Assembly (NCBI GenBank): GCA_027315245.1
Contig: DAHUYK010000156.1
Span: forward strand, 1-39,996
Source: Vulcanimicrobiota bacterium
Lineage (GTDB): Bacteria > Vulcanimicrobiota > Vulcanimicrobiia > Vulcanimicrobiales > Vulcanimicrobiaceae
DNA length: 39,996 bases
Reading direction: 5' to 3'
Part shown: positions 8,513-17,982 of the stretch, one piece after another
Layout of the letters: every line of letters begins with the position of its first letter
How positions within the stretch are numbered: the stretch's first letter is position 1
Notes under the pieces: generated by a model
Told to the model about the DNA's origin: nothing
Databases searched by the model: none
The model's input: only the letters and a program-made list of their open reading frames with translations
Made by a program: the position numbers and the translations under genes

Positions 8513-8775
8513 TTCGCGCGCTCCACGATTTGAATGAGGCGCCAGCGCTTGTCGCGCGACATGGGCCTGCACTCCTCTATGCGTACGGTGTCACCGGCAT
8601 GGGCCTCGTTGCGCTCGTCATGCGCCTTGAAGCGCGTCGACTTGCGTACGATCTTGCCGTAGATGCCGTGCGGCACGCGCGTCTCAGCGACGACGACGAT
8701 CGTCTTATCCATTTTGTCCGATGCGACGCGCCCGATCTTGACCCGGCGCCGGCCGCGCTCCTTACGCTGCTCCAT
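8509..8775 (-). CDS. rpsQ: 30S ribosomal protein S17 (uS17)
   Basis: The 88-residue S17 has the OB-fold core [20 protein letters not shown], the [23 protein letters not shown] stretch and the [20 protein letters not shown] block. A GTG and an ATG are adjacent (8778 and 8775); the ATG is listed. Either start overlaps the rpmC stop by 14-17 bases, so translation is probably coupled. S17 is a primary 16S rRNA binder. Confidence 0.94.
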   Translation of the reverse strand: MEQRKERGRRRVKIGRVASDKMDKTIVVVAETRVPHGIYGKIVRKSTRFKAHDERNEAHAGDTVRIEECRPMSRDKRWRLIQIVERAK

Positions 8776-8980
8776 CACGGTCCGTTGTCTTCTTTTCTGA
8801 AATGACGGTTTGAATTTGCGCGAAAGAGCGTCGCATTTCGCGCACCTTCGAAAAGTCGGTGAGATGACCGGTTCGCAGAGCGAAGCGCAGATTGAAGAGT
8901 TCCGACTTCGTCTCCTTGGCTTTTTGCTCGAGTTCGGGGACCGTCAGCACGCGGAGCTCCGCTAGCGCGTTTCTCTTCAT
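8762..8980 (-). CDS. rpmC: 50S ribosomal protein L29 (uL29)
   Basis: The 72-residue helical hairpin protein carries [40 protein letters not shown] and [12 protein letters not shown], the standard L29 pattern. It lies at the polypeptide exit tunnel rim next to L23. The start overlaps the rplP stop by four bases. Confidence 0.95.
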   Translation of the reverse strand: MKRNALAELRVLTVPELEQKAKETKSELFNLRFALRTGHLTDFSKVREMRRSFAQIQTVISEKKTTDRDGAA

Positions 8981-9396
8981 GCGCGCGTCTCCTCACGACT
9001 GATGATCTTCGTGCCGATGGGAAGCTTCGAAGCGGCAAGCTGCAGCGCTTCACGCGCCGTCAACGGCTCGACGCCCGCAAGTTCGAAGAGAACCCGGCCG
9101 GGGCGCACGACGGCAACCCAGAACTCCGGGTTGCCCTTACCCGAGCCCATGCGCACTTCGGCCGGCTTCTTGCTCACCGGTTTGTCCGGAAAGACCTTGA
9201 TCCAGACCTTTCCACCGCGCTTGATGTGACGCGTCATGGCGATACGCGCCGCTTCGATCTGCCGGTTCGTCATCCAACACGGCTCCATTGCCTGCAGTCC
9301 GTACTCGCCGAACGTCAGCGCGTTGCCGCGCGATGCGGTACCGCGCATGCGCCCACGTTGCGACTTGCGCCATTTCACGCGTTTGGGAGTCAGCAT
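8977..9396 (-). CDS. rplP: 50S ribosomal protein L16 (uL16)
   Basis: The 139-residue L16 begins [19 protein letters not shown] and contains [40 protein letters not shown] and the [15 protein letters not shown] loop, followed by [16 protein letters not shown]16 shapes the A-site tRNA pocket. It abuts the rpsC stop with no spacer. Confidence 0.97.
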   Translation of the reverse strand: MLTPKRVKWRKSQRGRMRGTASRGNALTFGEYGLQAMEPCWMTNRQIEAARIAMTRHIKRGGKVWIKVFPDKPVSKKPAEVRMGSGKGNPEFWVAVVRPGRVLFELAGVEPLTAREALQLAASKLPIGTKIISREETRA

Positions 9397-10191
9397 TTAG
9401 GACGCGCCTCCTTCGCTCTGTGGCACGGGCTCTGCAGCAGGTACCTCGAGCGCCGGCTCGATCATCGGTGTCATCGCCGCCGGCTCCAAGGCCGGCTGCG
9501 GACGGCGTCCACGCCCGCCACGTTCGCGCCGGCGCTCGCCGCGTACGCCGTCACCCCGCGGTTGCTCCGGCAGCACCTCGCCGCGATAGATCCACACTTT
9601 GACCCCGATGCGACCGAACGTCGTGAACGCTTCGACGGTGGCATAATCGATGTCCGCGCGCAGCGTGTGCAGCGGCACTTTGCCGTCTGCATTGCGCTCC
9701 GTGCGCGCGATCTCTGCGCCGCCGAGGCGTCCCGAGACCTGAACCTTGACGCCGCGAGCCCCGGCCTTCATCGTCCGGGAGATCGCTTGCTTCATCGCAC
9801 GGCGAAACGCAATGCGCTTCTCGAGCTGGTCGACGATGTTTTGGCCCACCAAACGTGCGTCGAGCTCGGGATGTTTGATCTCCATCACGTTGACCTGCAC
9901 GTTCTTGCCGGTCAACTGCTCGAGGCTCTTGCGGATATCTTCGATACCGACGCCTCGTTTTCCGATAATGATGCCGGGCTTCGCCGTGTTGACGATGACG
10001 CGCGCTTGATTCGCACGACGCTCGATCTCGATCTTGCTGATTGCGGCCGAGCGCATCCACCGATTGAAGAACTTGCGAATCGCTACGTCTTCGTGCAGCC
10101 AATCGATGTAGTGCTTCTTCTCAAACCACCGGCTATCCCACGTCCGCGTGATGCCGATGCGCATGCCCACCGGATGAATCTTGTGCCCCAT
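9397..10191 (-). CDS. rpsC: 30S ribosomal protein S3 (uS3) with extended C-terminus
   Basis: The 264-residue S3 begins [20 protein letters not shown]. The KH domain has its GXXG loop in [16 protein letters not shown] (residues 71-86), and the C-terminal domain contains [20 protein letters not shown] and [12 protein letters not shown]. Residues 211-264 form an added tail, first Arg/Gly-rich and then Pro/Ala/Glu-rich, so the protein is longer than the usual 210-240. S3 lines the mRNA entry tunnel. Gene order rplV-rpsC-rplP is standard. Confidence 0.97.
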   Translation of the reverse strand: MGHKIHPVGMRIGITRTWDSRWFEKKHYIDWLHEDVAIRKFFNRWMRSAAISKIEIERRANQARVIVNTAKPGIIIGKRGVGIEDIRKSLEQLTGKNVQVNVMEIKHPELDARLVGQNIVDQLEKRIAFRRAMKQAISRTMKAGARGVKVQVSGRLGGAEIARTERNADGKVPLHTLRADIDYATVEAFTTFGRIGVKVWIYRGEVLPEQPRGDGVRGERRRERGGRGRRPQPALEPAAMTPMIEPALEVPAAEPVPQSEGGAS

Positions 10192-10199
10192 GAAACTCC

Positions 10200-10688
10200 T
10201 TACGCCTGCGCGCCCGCTGCGGCGGCCGCCGCGCGCTTGCGAGCTCGTGAAATCGGGCGCCGCGGCTGCTTGGCAGCGGCGGCAACGGCTGCTCCAGGAC
10301 GTGCGCGCCGGGTGCGCGCGGGTGGCTGCTCGCTCACGACCACCGTGACATGCGAGAGGCGCTTGCGCTTGAAGTATGCGCGGCCTTGAGCACGCGGATC
10401 CAACCGCTTCGTGAAGCGGCCGCCGGGCCCCCCGTCGACGGTAATGCGTGCGATGTAGAGAGCGTCGGCGTCCATGTTGTGGTTGGCGCCGGCGTTCGCC
10501 GTTGCGCTACGGACCAAACGCTCGATCGGCTCGGAGGCGTACACCCCCGAGAACTTCAAGAGAACGAGCGCTTCGCGAACGCTCTTGCCGCGAATCGCAT
10601 CCGCTACACGACGCAGCTTACGCGGCGCCATGCGGACGAACCGCAGGTGCGCAACGGCTCGCGGAGCGGCTTGCACGCTCTCGGTCAC
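10200..10688 (-). CDS. rplV: 50S ribosomal protein L22 (uL22) with Ala/Arg-rich tail
   Basis: The L22 core covers residues 1-119: [59 protein letters not shown] and [15 protein letters not shown], including the beta-hairpin that lines the exit tunnel. Residues 120-162 add an Arg/Pro/Ala tail, while bacterial L22 usually ends near 110-120. The start is a GTG overlapping the rpsS stop (GTGA). Confidence 0.95.
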   Translation of the reverse strand: MTESVQAAPRAVAHLRFVRMAPRKLRRVADAIRGKSVREALVLLKFSGVYASEPIERLVRSATANAGANHNMDADALYIARITVDGGPGGRFTKRLDPRAQGRAYFKRKRLSHVTVVVSEQPPARTRRARPGAAVAAAAKQPRRPISRARKRAAAAAAGAQA

Positions 10689-10975
10689 GACGGCGTCGCC
10701 GGCTTCACGGCCGACTTCTCGCCGCTGTGCGCGCGGAACGTACGCGTCGGCGCAAACTCACCGAGCTTGTGCCCAACCATGTTCTCGGTGACGTACACCG
10801 GCACGTGTGCCTTGCCGTTGTGCACCCCGATCGTGTGACCCACCATTGCCGGAACGATCGTCGAGGTGCGGCTCCACGTCCGAATGACGCGGCGCTCGCG
10901 CGTCTCGTTCAGCTTTTCGATCTTTTTGAGCAGATGGTCCGCCACGAACGGACCCTTTTTCAAAGAACGCGACAC
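10685..10975 (-). CDS. rpsS: 30S ribosomal protein S19 (uS19)
   Basis: The 96-residue S19 starts [20 protein letters not shown] and contains [40 protein letters not shown] and [13 protein letters not shown]. It pairs with S13 in the head of the small subunit. It starts 13 bases after the rplB stop. Confidence 0.97.
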   Translation of the reverse strand: MSRSLKKGPFVADHLLKKIEKLNETRERRVIRTWSRTSTIVPAMVGHTIGVHNGKAHVPVYVTENMVGHKLGEFAPTRTFRAHSGEKSAVKPATPS

Positions 10976-10988
10976 TAAGGAGTTCCCC

Positions 10989-11813
10989 TCACGACTTCCT
11001 CTTGCGAACGATCATCTTTGCGGTGCGCTTGTTGCGCCGCGTCTTTTTGCCCATCGTCATTTGGCCCCACGGCGTCGTCGGCGGCCGTCCCGACGTCGAG
11101 CGCGCCTCGCCGCCGCCGTGCGGATGATCGACGGGGTTCATCGCAATGCCGCGTACGCTCGGCCGCTTGCCGAGATGGCGGGAGCGCCCCGCTTTGCCGA
11201 TGATTTGATTCTCGTGATAGATGTTGCCGAGCTGCCCGATCGTCGCACGGCAATCAACGTGGATCATGCGCACTTCGCCCGACGGCATGCGTACCTGCGA
11301 GTAGATCCCCTCTTTTGCCATGAGCTGTGCGCCGACGCCGGCCGAACGGACGAGCCGGCCGCCCTGCCCAGGACGCAGTTCGATGTTATGGATCACGGTC
11401 CCGACCGGAATGCTCTTGATCGGCAGTGCGTTGCCGGTCTTGATGTCCGCCGCGGAGCCCGACTCGACGAGGTCGCCCACCTGCAGGCCGAGTGGGGCGA
11501 GAATGTAGCGCTTCTCTCCGTCCCGGTAGTGCAATAACGCGATACGCGCGGATCGATTCGGATCGTACTCGATCGTAGCGACCTTCGCGGGAACGCCGTC
11601 CTTGCTGCGCTTGAAGTCTATGAGCCGGTAGAGCTTGCGCGTTCCGCCGCCCTTGTGCCGAACGGTGATGTGCCCGTTGACGTTCCGGCCCGCGTGCTTT
11701 TTGCGGACCTCAACGAGCGATCGCTCGGGCTCGGCCTTGCTCAGCTCCGAGAAGTCGATCGTCGTGATGAAGCGCCGTCCGGGACTCGTAGGACGATATT
11801 TCTTTACTGCCAT
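10989..11813 (-). CDS. rplB: 50S ribosomal protein L2 (uL2)
   Basis: The 274-residue L2 has [20 protein letters not shown], the [20 protein letters not shown] segment, [20 protein letters not shown], and the C-terminal motif [20 protein letters not shown] with the conserved peptidyl-transferase-proximal histidine. L2 is required for subunit joining and peptidyl transferase activity. Length is standard. It is separated from rplW by a single base. Confidence 0.98.
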   Translation of the reverse strand: MAVKKYRPTSPGRRFITTIDFSELSKAEPERSLVEVRKKHAGRNVNGHITVRHKGGGTRKLYRLIDFKRSKDGVPAKVATIEYDPNRSARIALLHYRDGEKRYILAPLGLQVGDLVESGSAADIKTGNALPIKSIPVGTVIHNIELRPGQGGRLVRSAGVGAQLMAKEGIYSQVRMPSGEVRMIHVDCRATIGQLGNIYHENQIIGKAGRSRHLGKRPSVRGIAMNPVDHPHGGGEARSTSGRPPTTPWGQMTMGKKTRRNKRTAKMIVRKRKS

Positions 11814-11814
11814 G

Positions 11815-12123
11815 TTACTGCTCGAAGTAGTTCACGCCGGCAAGCTCGATTTTCTGGCCACTGCGCAGCGTGACGACGGCCTTCTTGAAGTCGCTTCGCC
11901 GGCCGCTCGTGCGAACGCGGCCACGAGCGAAGCTTCGCGACTTGCCGCGCACGTTGACGGTGTTCACTTTGAGAACGTTTACCTTGAAGACGCTCTCGAT
12001 CGCCTGGCGGATCTGTGTCTTCGTGGCGTCCGGGTGAACGGTAAACGTGTACTGTGACTCGACCGACTTCGCCATCGCCTTCTCGGTGATGCGCGGTGAG
12101 AGAATGACGTCGCGGGCTTCCAT
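11815..12123 (-). CDS. rplW: 50S ribosomal protein L23 (uL23)
   Basis: The 102-residue L23 carries [59 protein letters not shown] and a basic loop before [20 protein letters not shown]. It sits at the tunnel exit, where trigger factor and SRP dock. Its ATG overlaps the rplD stop by one base (TAATG). Confidence 0.95.
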   Translation of the reverse strand: MEARDVILSPRITEKAMAKSVESQYTFTVHPDATKTQIRQAIESVFKVNVLKVNTVNVRGKSRSFARGRVRTSGRRSDFKKAVVTLRSGQKIELAGVNYFEQ

Positions 12124-12770
12124 TAAATTTCCATCGTCAGGCGGGCGACGATCGCGTCGTACGCTGCCGTCGTGAGCAAAAGCCGCTCAAAGCGAAGGAC
12201 GTCTTTGACGTCGAGTGCCCCGTCATGGGTGACGCCGACGCGACGCACGTTTTGCGCGCATCGAACGATGGCGCCTGCACTAGCTTCCCCTCGCGCGTGC
12301 ACGACGAGCGTGGACGGCGCTCTCTTCGCGGATTTGCGGTCTCCGAAGACGAGGCGGACGATATCCGCGGTCTTGCCCAGCGTAAGGCTCTGCGCATCGA
12401 TGAGCGTCACGGCGTCGCTGCCAAAGCGCTCTGCGAGTGCCGCGACGAACGCAGCGCGACGTTCCTTCTTGTTCAGATCCTCAGCGTAGCTGCGCGGCTG
12501 CGGTCCGAAGACCACGCCGCCGTGGCGCCACTGCGGTGAACGAATCGAGCCTTGACGCGCGCGCCCCGTGCCCTTCTGCCGCCATGGTTTCTTGCCGCCG
12601 CCTGCGATCTCGTCACGCTTCTTCGTTGAAGCGGTTCCCGCGCGTGCGTTCGCGAACTCACGATGCACGGCGCGGAAGATCACGTGCCGCTTCTCGCCGG
12701 CCTGGGCGAATAGTTCGGGAAGCTCCGCCTGACGCAACACCGCGCCGCTCGCGTCGATCACGTCGGGCAT
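12123..12770 (-). CDS. rplD: 50S ribosomal protein L4 (uL4)
   Basis: The 215-residue L4 includes the tunnel-lining loop segment GTASTKKRDEIAGGGKKPWR, QKGTGRARQGSIRSPQWRHG and GVVFGPQPRSYAEDLNKKER, then the globular C-terminal domain. In some bacteria L4 represses its own operon. The leader before rplC would be the place for such a site here, but none is proven. It overlaps rplC by one base (TAATG). Confidence 0.96.
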   Translation of the reverse strand: MPDVIDASGAVLRQAELPELFAQAGEKRHVIFRAVHREFANARAGTASTKKRDEIAGGGKKPWRQKGTGRARQGSIRSPQWRHGGVVFGPQPRSYAEDLNKKERRAAFVAALAERFGSDAVTLIDAQSLTLGKTADIVRLVFGDRKSAKRAPSTLVVHARGEASAGAIVRCAQNVRRVGVTHDGALDVKDVLRFERLLLTTAAYDAIVARLTMEI

Positions 12771-13417
12771 TACGCCGTCGCTCCCGCAGGCTTCGCCTTG
12801 CTCTTCGCGCTCGAGCGCACGACGACGAACCCGTTCTTCGCGCCAGGGACCGGTCCGCGAACGAGGAGGAGATTGCGCTCGGCGTCCGCCCGCACGACCT
12901 CGAGGTTCCGATGCGTCGTGCTGTCGACGCCATAGTGTCCCGGCCGCCGGCTTCCTCGCGTCGTTCGGCCTGCGTTCGTATCGCCGTTCGACGCAGGCTG
13001 GCGATGGATCATCGACCCGTGACTCGCACCGCCTCCGCTGAAGTTATGGCGTTTGATGCCACCGGAGAAGCCATGCCCTTTGGAAACGCCGATGACGTCG
13101 ACGCGGTCGCCCGGTGCGAAGGCTGAAACCGTGATCGTTTGGCCGACCTCGATGCCGTCGATGTCGTCGCGGAACTCGCGCACGAAGCGCGGCGCCTCGA
13201 CGCCCTGCTTCTTATAATGTCCTGCCAGCGCTTTCGTGAGCCGGCGACGCTTGGCCGAGTCGAAGCCGAGTGCGACGGCGTCGTAGCCGTTGCTCTCTTT
13301 CGTTCTGCGCTCCACGACCGTGCAGGGACCCGCCGCAATAACCGTGACGGGGACAAAGCGACCGTCCTCGGTGAAGTAGCTGGTCATCCCTACCTTGCGG
13401 CCAAGGATGTTTTTCAT
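12770..13417 (-). CDS. rplC: 50S ribosomal protein L3 (uL3)
   Basis: The 215-residue L3 begins MKNILGRKVGMTSYFTEDGR and has the peptidyl-transferase-proximal loop GVSKGHGFSGGIKRHNFSGG, then GGASHGSMIHRQPASNGDT and HYGVDSTTHRNLEVVR. GGAG precedes the ATG by six bases. Normally it follows rpsJ directly; here rpsJ is 2.8 kb away, and this gene has its own promoter about 90 bases upstream. It is the first gene of the long S10/spc transcript. Confidence 0.97.
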   Translation of the reverse strand: MKNILGRKVGMTSYFTEDGRFVPVTVIAAGPCTVVERRTKESNGYDAVALGFDSAKRRRLTKALAGHYKKQGVEAPRFVREFRDDIDGIEVGQTITVSAFAPGDRVDVIGVSKGHGFSGGIKRHNFSGGGASHGSMIHRQPASNGDTNAGRTTRGSRRPGHYGVDSTTHRNLEVVRADAERNLLLVRGPVPGAKNGFVVVRSSAKSKAKPAGATA

Positions 13418-13511
13418 CGATCTCCTTCGACTAGGCTCTGGGGCTCTGGTCTGGCTTGATACACACGCAGCCTGGCGTATTGCCTGCGCCGCGCCGGACT
13501 ACAACCACGGC

Positions 13512-13540
13512 ACTATATCAGGGCTGCTTCCTCGCGTCAA
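13512..13540 (-). promoter_or_regulatory. Strong extended -10 promoter for the rplC operon
   Basis: On the minus strand TTGACG (13535-13540) and TATAGT (13512-13517) are exactly 17 bases apart, with a TG one base before the -10 (TGA-TATAGT) and a GCCG discriminator after it. The predicted start near 13505 gives a leader of about 88 bases before rplC. The same design stands before rpsL. Confidence 0.82.
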
Positions 13541-13543
13541 GGC

Positions 13544-13567
13544 GGCGCGTTTCGCGGCGCGTTTCGC
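13544..13567 (-). repeat. Perfect tandem 12-base repeat next to the rplC promoter
   Basis: The unit GGCGCGTTTCGC occurs twice head to tail at 13544-13555 and 13556-13567, ending three bases before the -35 box. It lies between the upstream gene's stop codon and the promoter. It could bind a regulator or influence RNA polymerase contact upstream of -35; its role is unknown. Confidence 0.6.
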
Positions 13568-13578
13568 CTCGCGGGGCC

Positions 13579-14739
13579 TTACGTGAACGCCGCCAGTCCG
13601 GTGATGGCGTGCCCTAGAACGAGCGTGTGGATCTCACTCGTCCCTTCGTACGTGGAAACGGACTCCAGATTGGCCATGTGGCGCATGACGGGGTACTCGA
13701 GCGTTACGCCGTTCGCCCCGAGAAGCGCGCGCGCCGATCGAGCGATGTCGAGCGCGGATTGCACGTTGTTGAGCTTGCCAAAGCTGATGTGAGGCGACTG
13801 GAGGCGCCCGTCATCTTTCATTCGGCCCAAGTGTAAGGCGAGCAGCGTGCCCTTTTGGAGTTCGAGGAGCATGGCAACGAGGCGTGCTTGGACGAGCTGG
13901 AACCCGCCGATCGGCCGGTCGAACTGCTCGCGGCTCTTGGCGTACTCGAGCGCGGCGGCATAGCACGAACGAGCTGCGCCCATCGCTCCCCAGACGATGC
14001 CGTAGCGGGCTTCGTCGAGGACGCGCAGCGGAGCACGCAGACCGCGAGCCTCCGGAAGCAACGCATCTGCCGGCAAGCGGCAGTCATCGAAGACGAGTTC
14101 GCTCGTCGTGCTCGCGCGCAAAGAAAGTTTGCGATCGATGTCGCGTGTCGTAAAGCCGCGCGTTCCTCGAGGTACGAGAAAGCCGCGAACGTCGTCGGCG
14201 GTCTGCGCCCAGACGACCGCGACGTCGGCCAGAGAGCCGTTCGTGATCCACATCTTCGTTCCACGCAGAATCCAATCGTCGCCGTCCCGCCGCGCCGCAG
14301 CCCGCATGCCTGCCGGATTGCTGCCGAAGTCGGGTTCGGTGAGCCCGAAACAGCCGATACGCTCGCCGCGCGCCATGGGTGCAAGCCATGTCGAGCGCTG
14401 CTCCTCGCTGCCGAACCGGTGGATCGCGTACATCGCAAGCGATCCTTGGACCGATGCGAAACTGCGCACACCGGTGTCGCCCGCTTCGAGCTCCAAGCAC
14501 GCAAGGCCGTACGCCACCGCACTTGCCCCGGCACACTCGTAACCGGAGAGGTGCATGCCGAGCACGCCCAGCTTTCCCAGTTCCCGCGCGAGTTCACGCG
14601 GAAACGTTCCCTCTTCGAACCATCGCGCGACGTTCGGAAGCACCCGCGCATCGACGAACGCACGTACCTGCGAGCGAACGAGCTTCTCTTCAGCGGTGAG
14701 CAGCGCGTCGATAGCGAGAAAATCCAGCGGATCGATCAC
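13579..14739 (-). CDS. Acyl-CoA dehydrogenase, glutaryl-CoA dehydrogenase-like
   Basis: The 386-residue flavoenzyme has the acyl-CoA dehydrogenase fold: N-terminal helices (LTAEEKLVRSQVRAFVDARV), the FAD/substrate strand CFGLTEPDFGSNPAGM, WITNGSLADVAVVWA, and the C-terminal helical bundle with SREQFDRPIGGFQLVQARLV. The catalytic glutamate is E365 in NLESVSTYEGTSEIHTLVLG, a pattern closest to glutaryl-CoA dehydrogenase, which converts glutaryl-CoA to crotonyl-CoA in lysine and tryptophan breakdown. Substrate is inferred from motifs only. It starts at a GTG behind GGAG. It lies between rpsJ and rplC, an unusual place for a catabolic gene. Confidence 0.88.
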   Translation of the reverse strand: MIDPLDFLAIDALLTAEEKLVRSQVRAFVDARVLPNVARWFEEGTFPRELARELGKLGVLGMHLSGYECAGASAVAYGLACLELEAGDTGVRSFASVQGSLAMYAIHRFGSEEQRSTWLAPMARGERIGCFGLTEPDFGSNPAGMRAAARRDGDDWILRGTKMWITNGSLADVAVVWAQTADDVRGFLVPRGTRGFTTRDIDRKLSLRASTTSELVFDDCRLPADALLPEARGLRAPLRVLDEARYGIVWGAMGAARSCYAAALEYAKSREQFDRPIGGFQLVQARLVAMLLELQKGTLLALHLGRMKDDGRLQSPHISFGKLNNVQSALDIARSARALLGANGVTLEYPVMRHMANLESVSTYEGTSEIHTLVLGHAITGLAAFT

Positions 14740-14767
14740 CGCGTCTCCTACGAGCGAGTTAGGGACA

Positions 14768-15754
14768 CTAGCGGTTGACGAAACTCATGTCGGGATAGCG
14801 TGCACCGCTCGCTGCGTCCGGCGGAAAGACGGCGTCCAGCTCCTGCAAGTCGTCGGCGGAAAGGCGCACCTCGAGAGCACCGAGATTCTCACGCAGATAG
14901 GGTACGCGCTTCGTTCCAGGGATCGGGACGACGTCGTCCCCTTGCGTGAGCAACCACGCAAGAGCGAGCTGTGAGGGCTCGCAGCGCAGGCGTTTGGCCA
15001 TCGCCTCCACCTCGCGCACGAGCCGCAGATTCTTTTCGAAGTTCTCTGCGGCGAAGCGGGGCGAGTTCTTGCGGAAATCGCCGGATCCAAAATCGGCCGG
15101 GCTTTTGATGGCGCCGGTGAGGAAGCCACGCCCAAGCGGACTGTACGCAACGATCCCGATGTCGAGATCCCGCGCGGTCGCAAGCTGATCGTTCTCCTCG
15201 AGATCGCGCGACCAGAGCGACCATTCGTTCTGCAGCGCGCTCACGGGATGCACGGCGTGTGCCCGCCGCACGTTCTGCGCACTGGCCTCGGAGAGACCGA
15301 TGAAGCGCACTTTCCCCGCGACGACGAGTTCCGCCATGGCGCCGGTCGTCTCTTCGATGGGCACGTCCGTGTCGACCCGATGCTGGTAGTAGAGGTCGAT
15401 ACACTCGATCCCCAGCCGGCGCAGCGATGCGTCGCACGCGGAACGGACGTACTCCGGCCTCCCACTGATGCGACGCTCACCCGGCCGCTGCGGATCGCGC
15501 ACGAAGCCGAACTTCGTCGCGAGGATCGCCTCGCCACGGCGATTACGCATCGCCTTGCCCACGAGCCGTTCGTTGTCGCCGTATCCGTACATGTCGGCCG
15601 TGTCGAACAGCGTGACGCCCGCGTCGAGCGCTTCGTGGATCGTCCTGATCGACTCCGATTCCTCACCGAAGCCGTAAAACTCTGACATCCCCATACATCC
15701 GAGGCCGAGCGCGGAGACGACGAGTCCTTGCGAGCCGAGCTTTCTTTGTTTCAC
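14768..15754 (-). CDS. Aldo/keto reductase
   Basis: The 328-residue NADPH-dependent oxidoreductase shows the full catalytic tetrad D51, Y56, K81 and H125 (in [15 protein letters not shown] and LYYQHRVD). It also has the C-terminal cofactor segment [18 protein letters not shown]. The N-terminus [20 protein letters not shown] and the GMSEFYG insertion resemble the AKR13-type (YakC/AldX-like) group, whose physiological substrates are usually unknown. It is 28 bases upstream of the acyl-CoA dehydrogenase gene and probably shares its transcript. Confidence 0.93.
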   Translation of the reverse strand: MKQRKLGSQGLVVSALGLGCMGMSEFYGFGEESESIRTIHEALDAGVTLFDTADMYGYGDNERLVGKAMRNRRGEAILATKFGFVRDPQRPGERRISGRPEYVRSACDASLRRLGIECIDLYYQHRVDTDVPIEETTGAMAELVVAGKVRFIGLSEASAQNVRRAHAVHPVSALQNEWSLWSRDLEENDQLATARDLDIGIVAYSPLGRGFLTGAIKSPADFGSGDFRKNSPRFAAENFEKNLRLVREVEAMAKRLRCEPSQLALAWLLTQGDDVVPIPGTKRVPYLRENLGALEVRLSADDLQELDAVFPPDAASGARYPDMSFVNR

Positions 15755-15769
15755 GTGGAGCCTAGGAAC

Positions 15770-16195
15770 CTAGCGCCGCAAGACGCGGTTGATCTTATCG
15801 AACAGCGCTTCGGTCGAGCGTTCGAACTGGTCCTCGAAGCGGCGCCACAGCAGCCTGCCGTCGGTATCGGAGAGGGTACCTTCGATCCGGTACTCGAGCG
15901 TCGTCGTCTTGCCTTCGGTGTTGAGGTAGAACCCGTGCCGTCCCTCGACGCCATCGTTGAGGATGCGCCAGACGATGCGTTCCTCCGGTACGATCTCTGC
16001 AAGAACCCCGTGAATGCCGAGATGCCACTCCTCGGTCTTCCCGACGGTCATCGGGCCCGGCGAACGCATGAAGGGCTGCGACGCGAAGGGCCATATCTGG
16101 TCGGCGGACGTTCCCATCTCTTCCAGTAAGTGGAAGATGCGGCGCTTCGTGCCGGTGAACGTCCGAGGCCTCGACTCGCGCAGATCGATGGGCAT
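15770..16195 (-). CDS. SRPBCC (START/Bet v 1-like) family protein
   Basis: This 141-residue protein has the pattern of a small helix-grip ligand-binding domain: an N-terminal FTGTKRRIFHLLEEMGTSAD helix region, the GPMTVGKTEEWHLGIHGVLA and EIVPEERIVWRI strands, GHGFYLNTEGKTTTLEYRIE, and a long C-terminal helix (RFEDQFERSTEALFDKINRV) that would cover the pocket. The ligand is unknown. The ATG at 16195 has no clear ribosome binding site. It sits 66 bases after rpsJ and 15 before the aldo/keto reductase, as the first of three inserted genes. Confidence 0.72.
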   Translation of the reverse strand: MPIDLRESRPRTFTGTKRRIFHLLEEMGTSADQIWPFASQPFMRSPGPMTVGKTEEWHLGIHGVLAEIVPEERIVWRILNDGVEGRHGFYLNTEGKTTTLEYRIEGTLSDTDGRLLWRRFEDQFERSTEALFDKINRVLRR

Positions 16196-16261
16196 AGCGA
16201 GCGGGTTCGCGGCCTGCCGCCATTGTCATCCCAAGCGTCGCCGGGCGAGGGCCGCCGAAAA

Positions 16262-16570
16262 CTACGCCTTGAGTTCGATGTCGACGCCTGCTGGCAGATC
16301 CAAGTGCATGAGCGCGTCCATCGTCTTCGGCGACGCCTGCAGGATGTCGATGAGGCGTTTATGCGTGCGCATCTCGAAGTGCTCTCGCGACTTCTTGTCG
16401 TTGTTCGTCGAACGCTGCACGCAGAAGCGATTGATCTCCGTCGGCAGTGGCACGGGACCGCTCACGAACGCCCCGGTGCGCTTCGCCGTCTCGACGATGC
16501 GCTCGGCTGACTGATCGAGCACGCGATGATCGTACGCCTTGAGGCGAATGCGAATCTTCTGCTTAGCCAC
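16262..16570 (-). CDS. rpsJ: 30S ribosomal protein S10 (uS10)
   Basis: The 102-residue S10 reads [20 protein letters not shown], then [40 protein letters not shown] and [20 protein letters not shown], a full-length match. S10 is part of the small-subunit head and, as NusE, of antitermination complexes. It is normally followed directly by rplC; here an SRPBCC gene comes next. The gap to the upstream tuf gene is 188 bases and holds a large inverted repeat. Confidence 0.97.
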   Translation of the reverse strand: MAKQKIRIRLKAYDHRVLDQSAERIVETAKRTGAFVSGPVPLPTEINRFCVQRSTNNDKKSREHFEMRTHKRLIDILQASPKTMDALMHLDLPAGVDIELKA

Positions 16571-16587
16571 GATCTAACAATCTTCTT

Positions 16588-16601
16588 CCAACCATGATTG
16601 G
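16588..16601 (-). repeat. Small near-palindrome before rpsJ
   Basis: CCAACCATGATTGG is palindromic except for one mismatched pair that can form G-U in RNA. It sits 18-31 bases upstream of the rpsJ start, next to the inner arm of the larger inverted repeat. It may be part of the same structured leader. Confidence 0.4.
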
Positions 16602-16757
16602 TGACGCGAGGGCGAGGTCGGTCGAGTCGAGGAAGTTCGGACCGACGAGCGGAGACACGGACGTCGGGAGCGAGGAGGCCGAGCAGCAGGAGCGAGCCAT
16701 GGACGGCGAGCGACGAGCGGTTCCAAGACTCGATTGACCTCGACCCGGCCGCGTCAC
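16601..16757 (-). repeat. Large imperfect inverted repeat filling the tuf-rpsJ gap
   Basis: Arm one (16601-16628) and arm two (16727-16757) are imperfect reverse complements. They share the blocks GTGACGCG, CGAGGTC and TCGAGTC with a three-base bulge. They enclose 98 bases that are strongly C/T-biased in the transcript and can extend the stem at their base. The outer arm begins within two bases of the tuf stop codon. In RNA this would be a long hairpin separating tuf from rpsJ. No U-run follows, so it is not a classical terminator. Confidence 0.65.
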
Positions 16758-16758
16758 A

Positions 16759-17958
<1,200 letters not shown>

Positions 17959-17982
17959 GTACGTCCTTTCTCGTTATCTAGG

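Noticed and set aside
9226-10389. Long plus-strand open frames opposite rpsC and rplV, and similar ones opposite fusA, map and the DUF72 gene.
   Set aside because: They are antisense shadows created by GC-rich codon bias, are Arg/His-rich without recognisable domains, and lie fully over conserved ribosomal genes.
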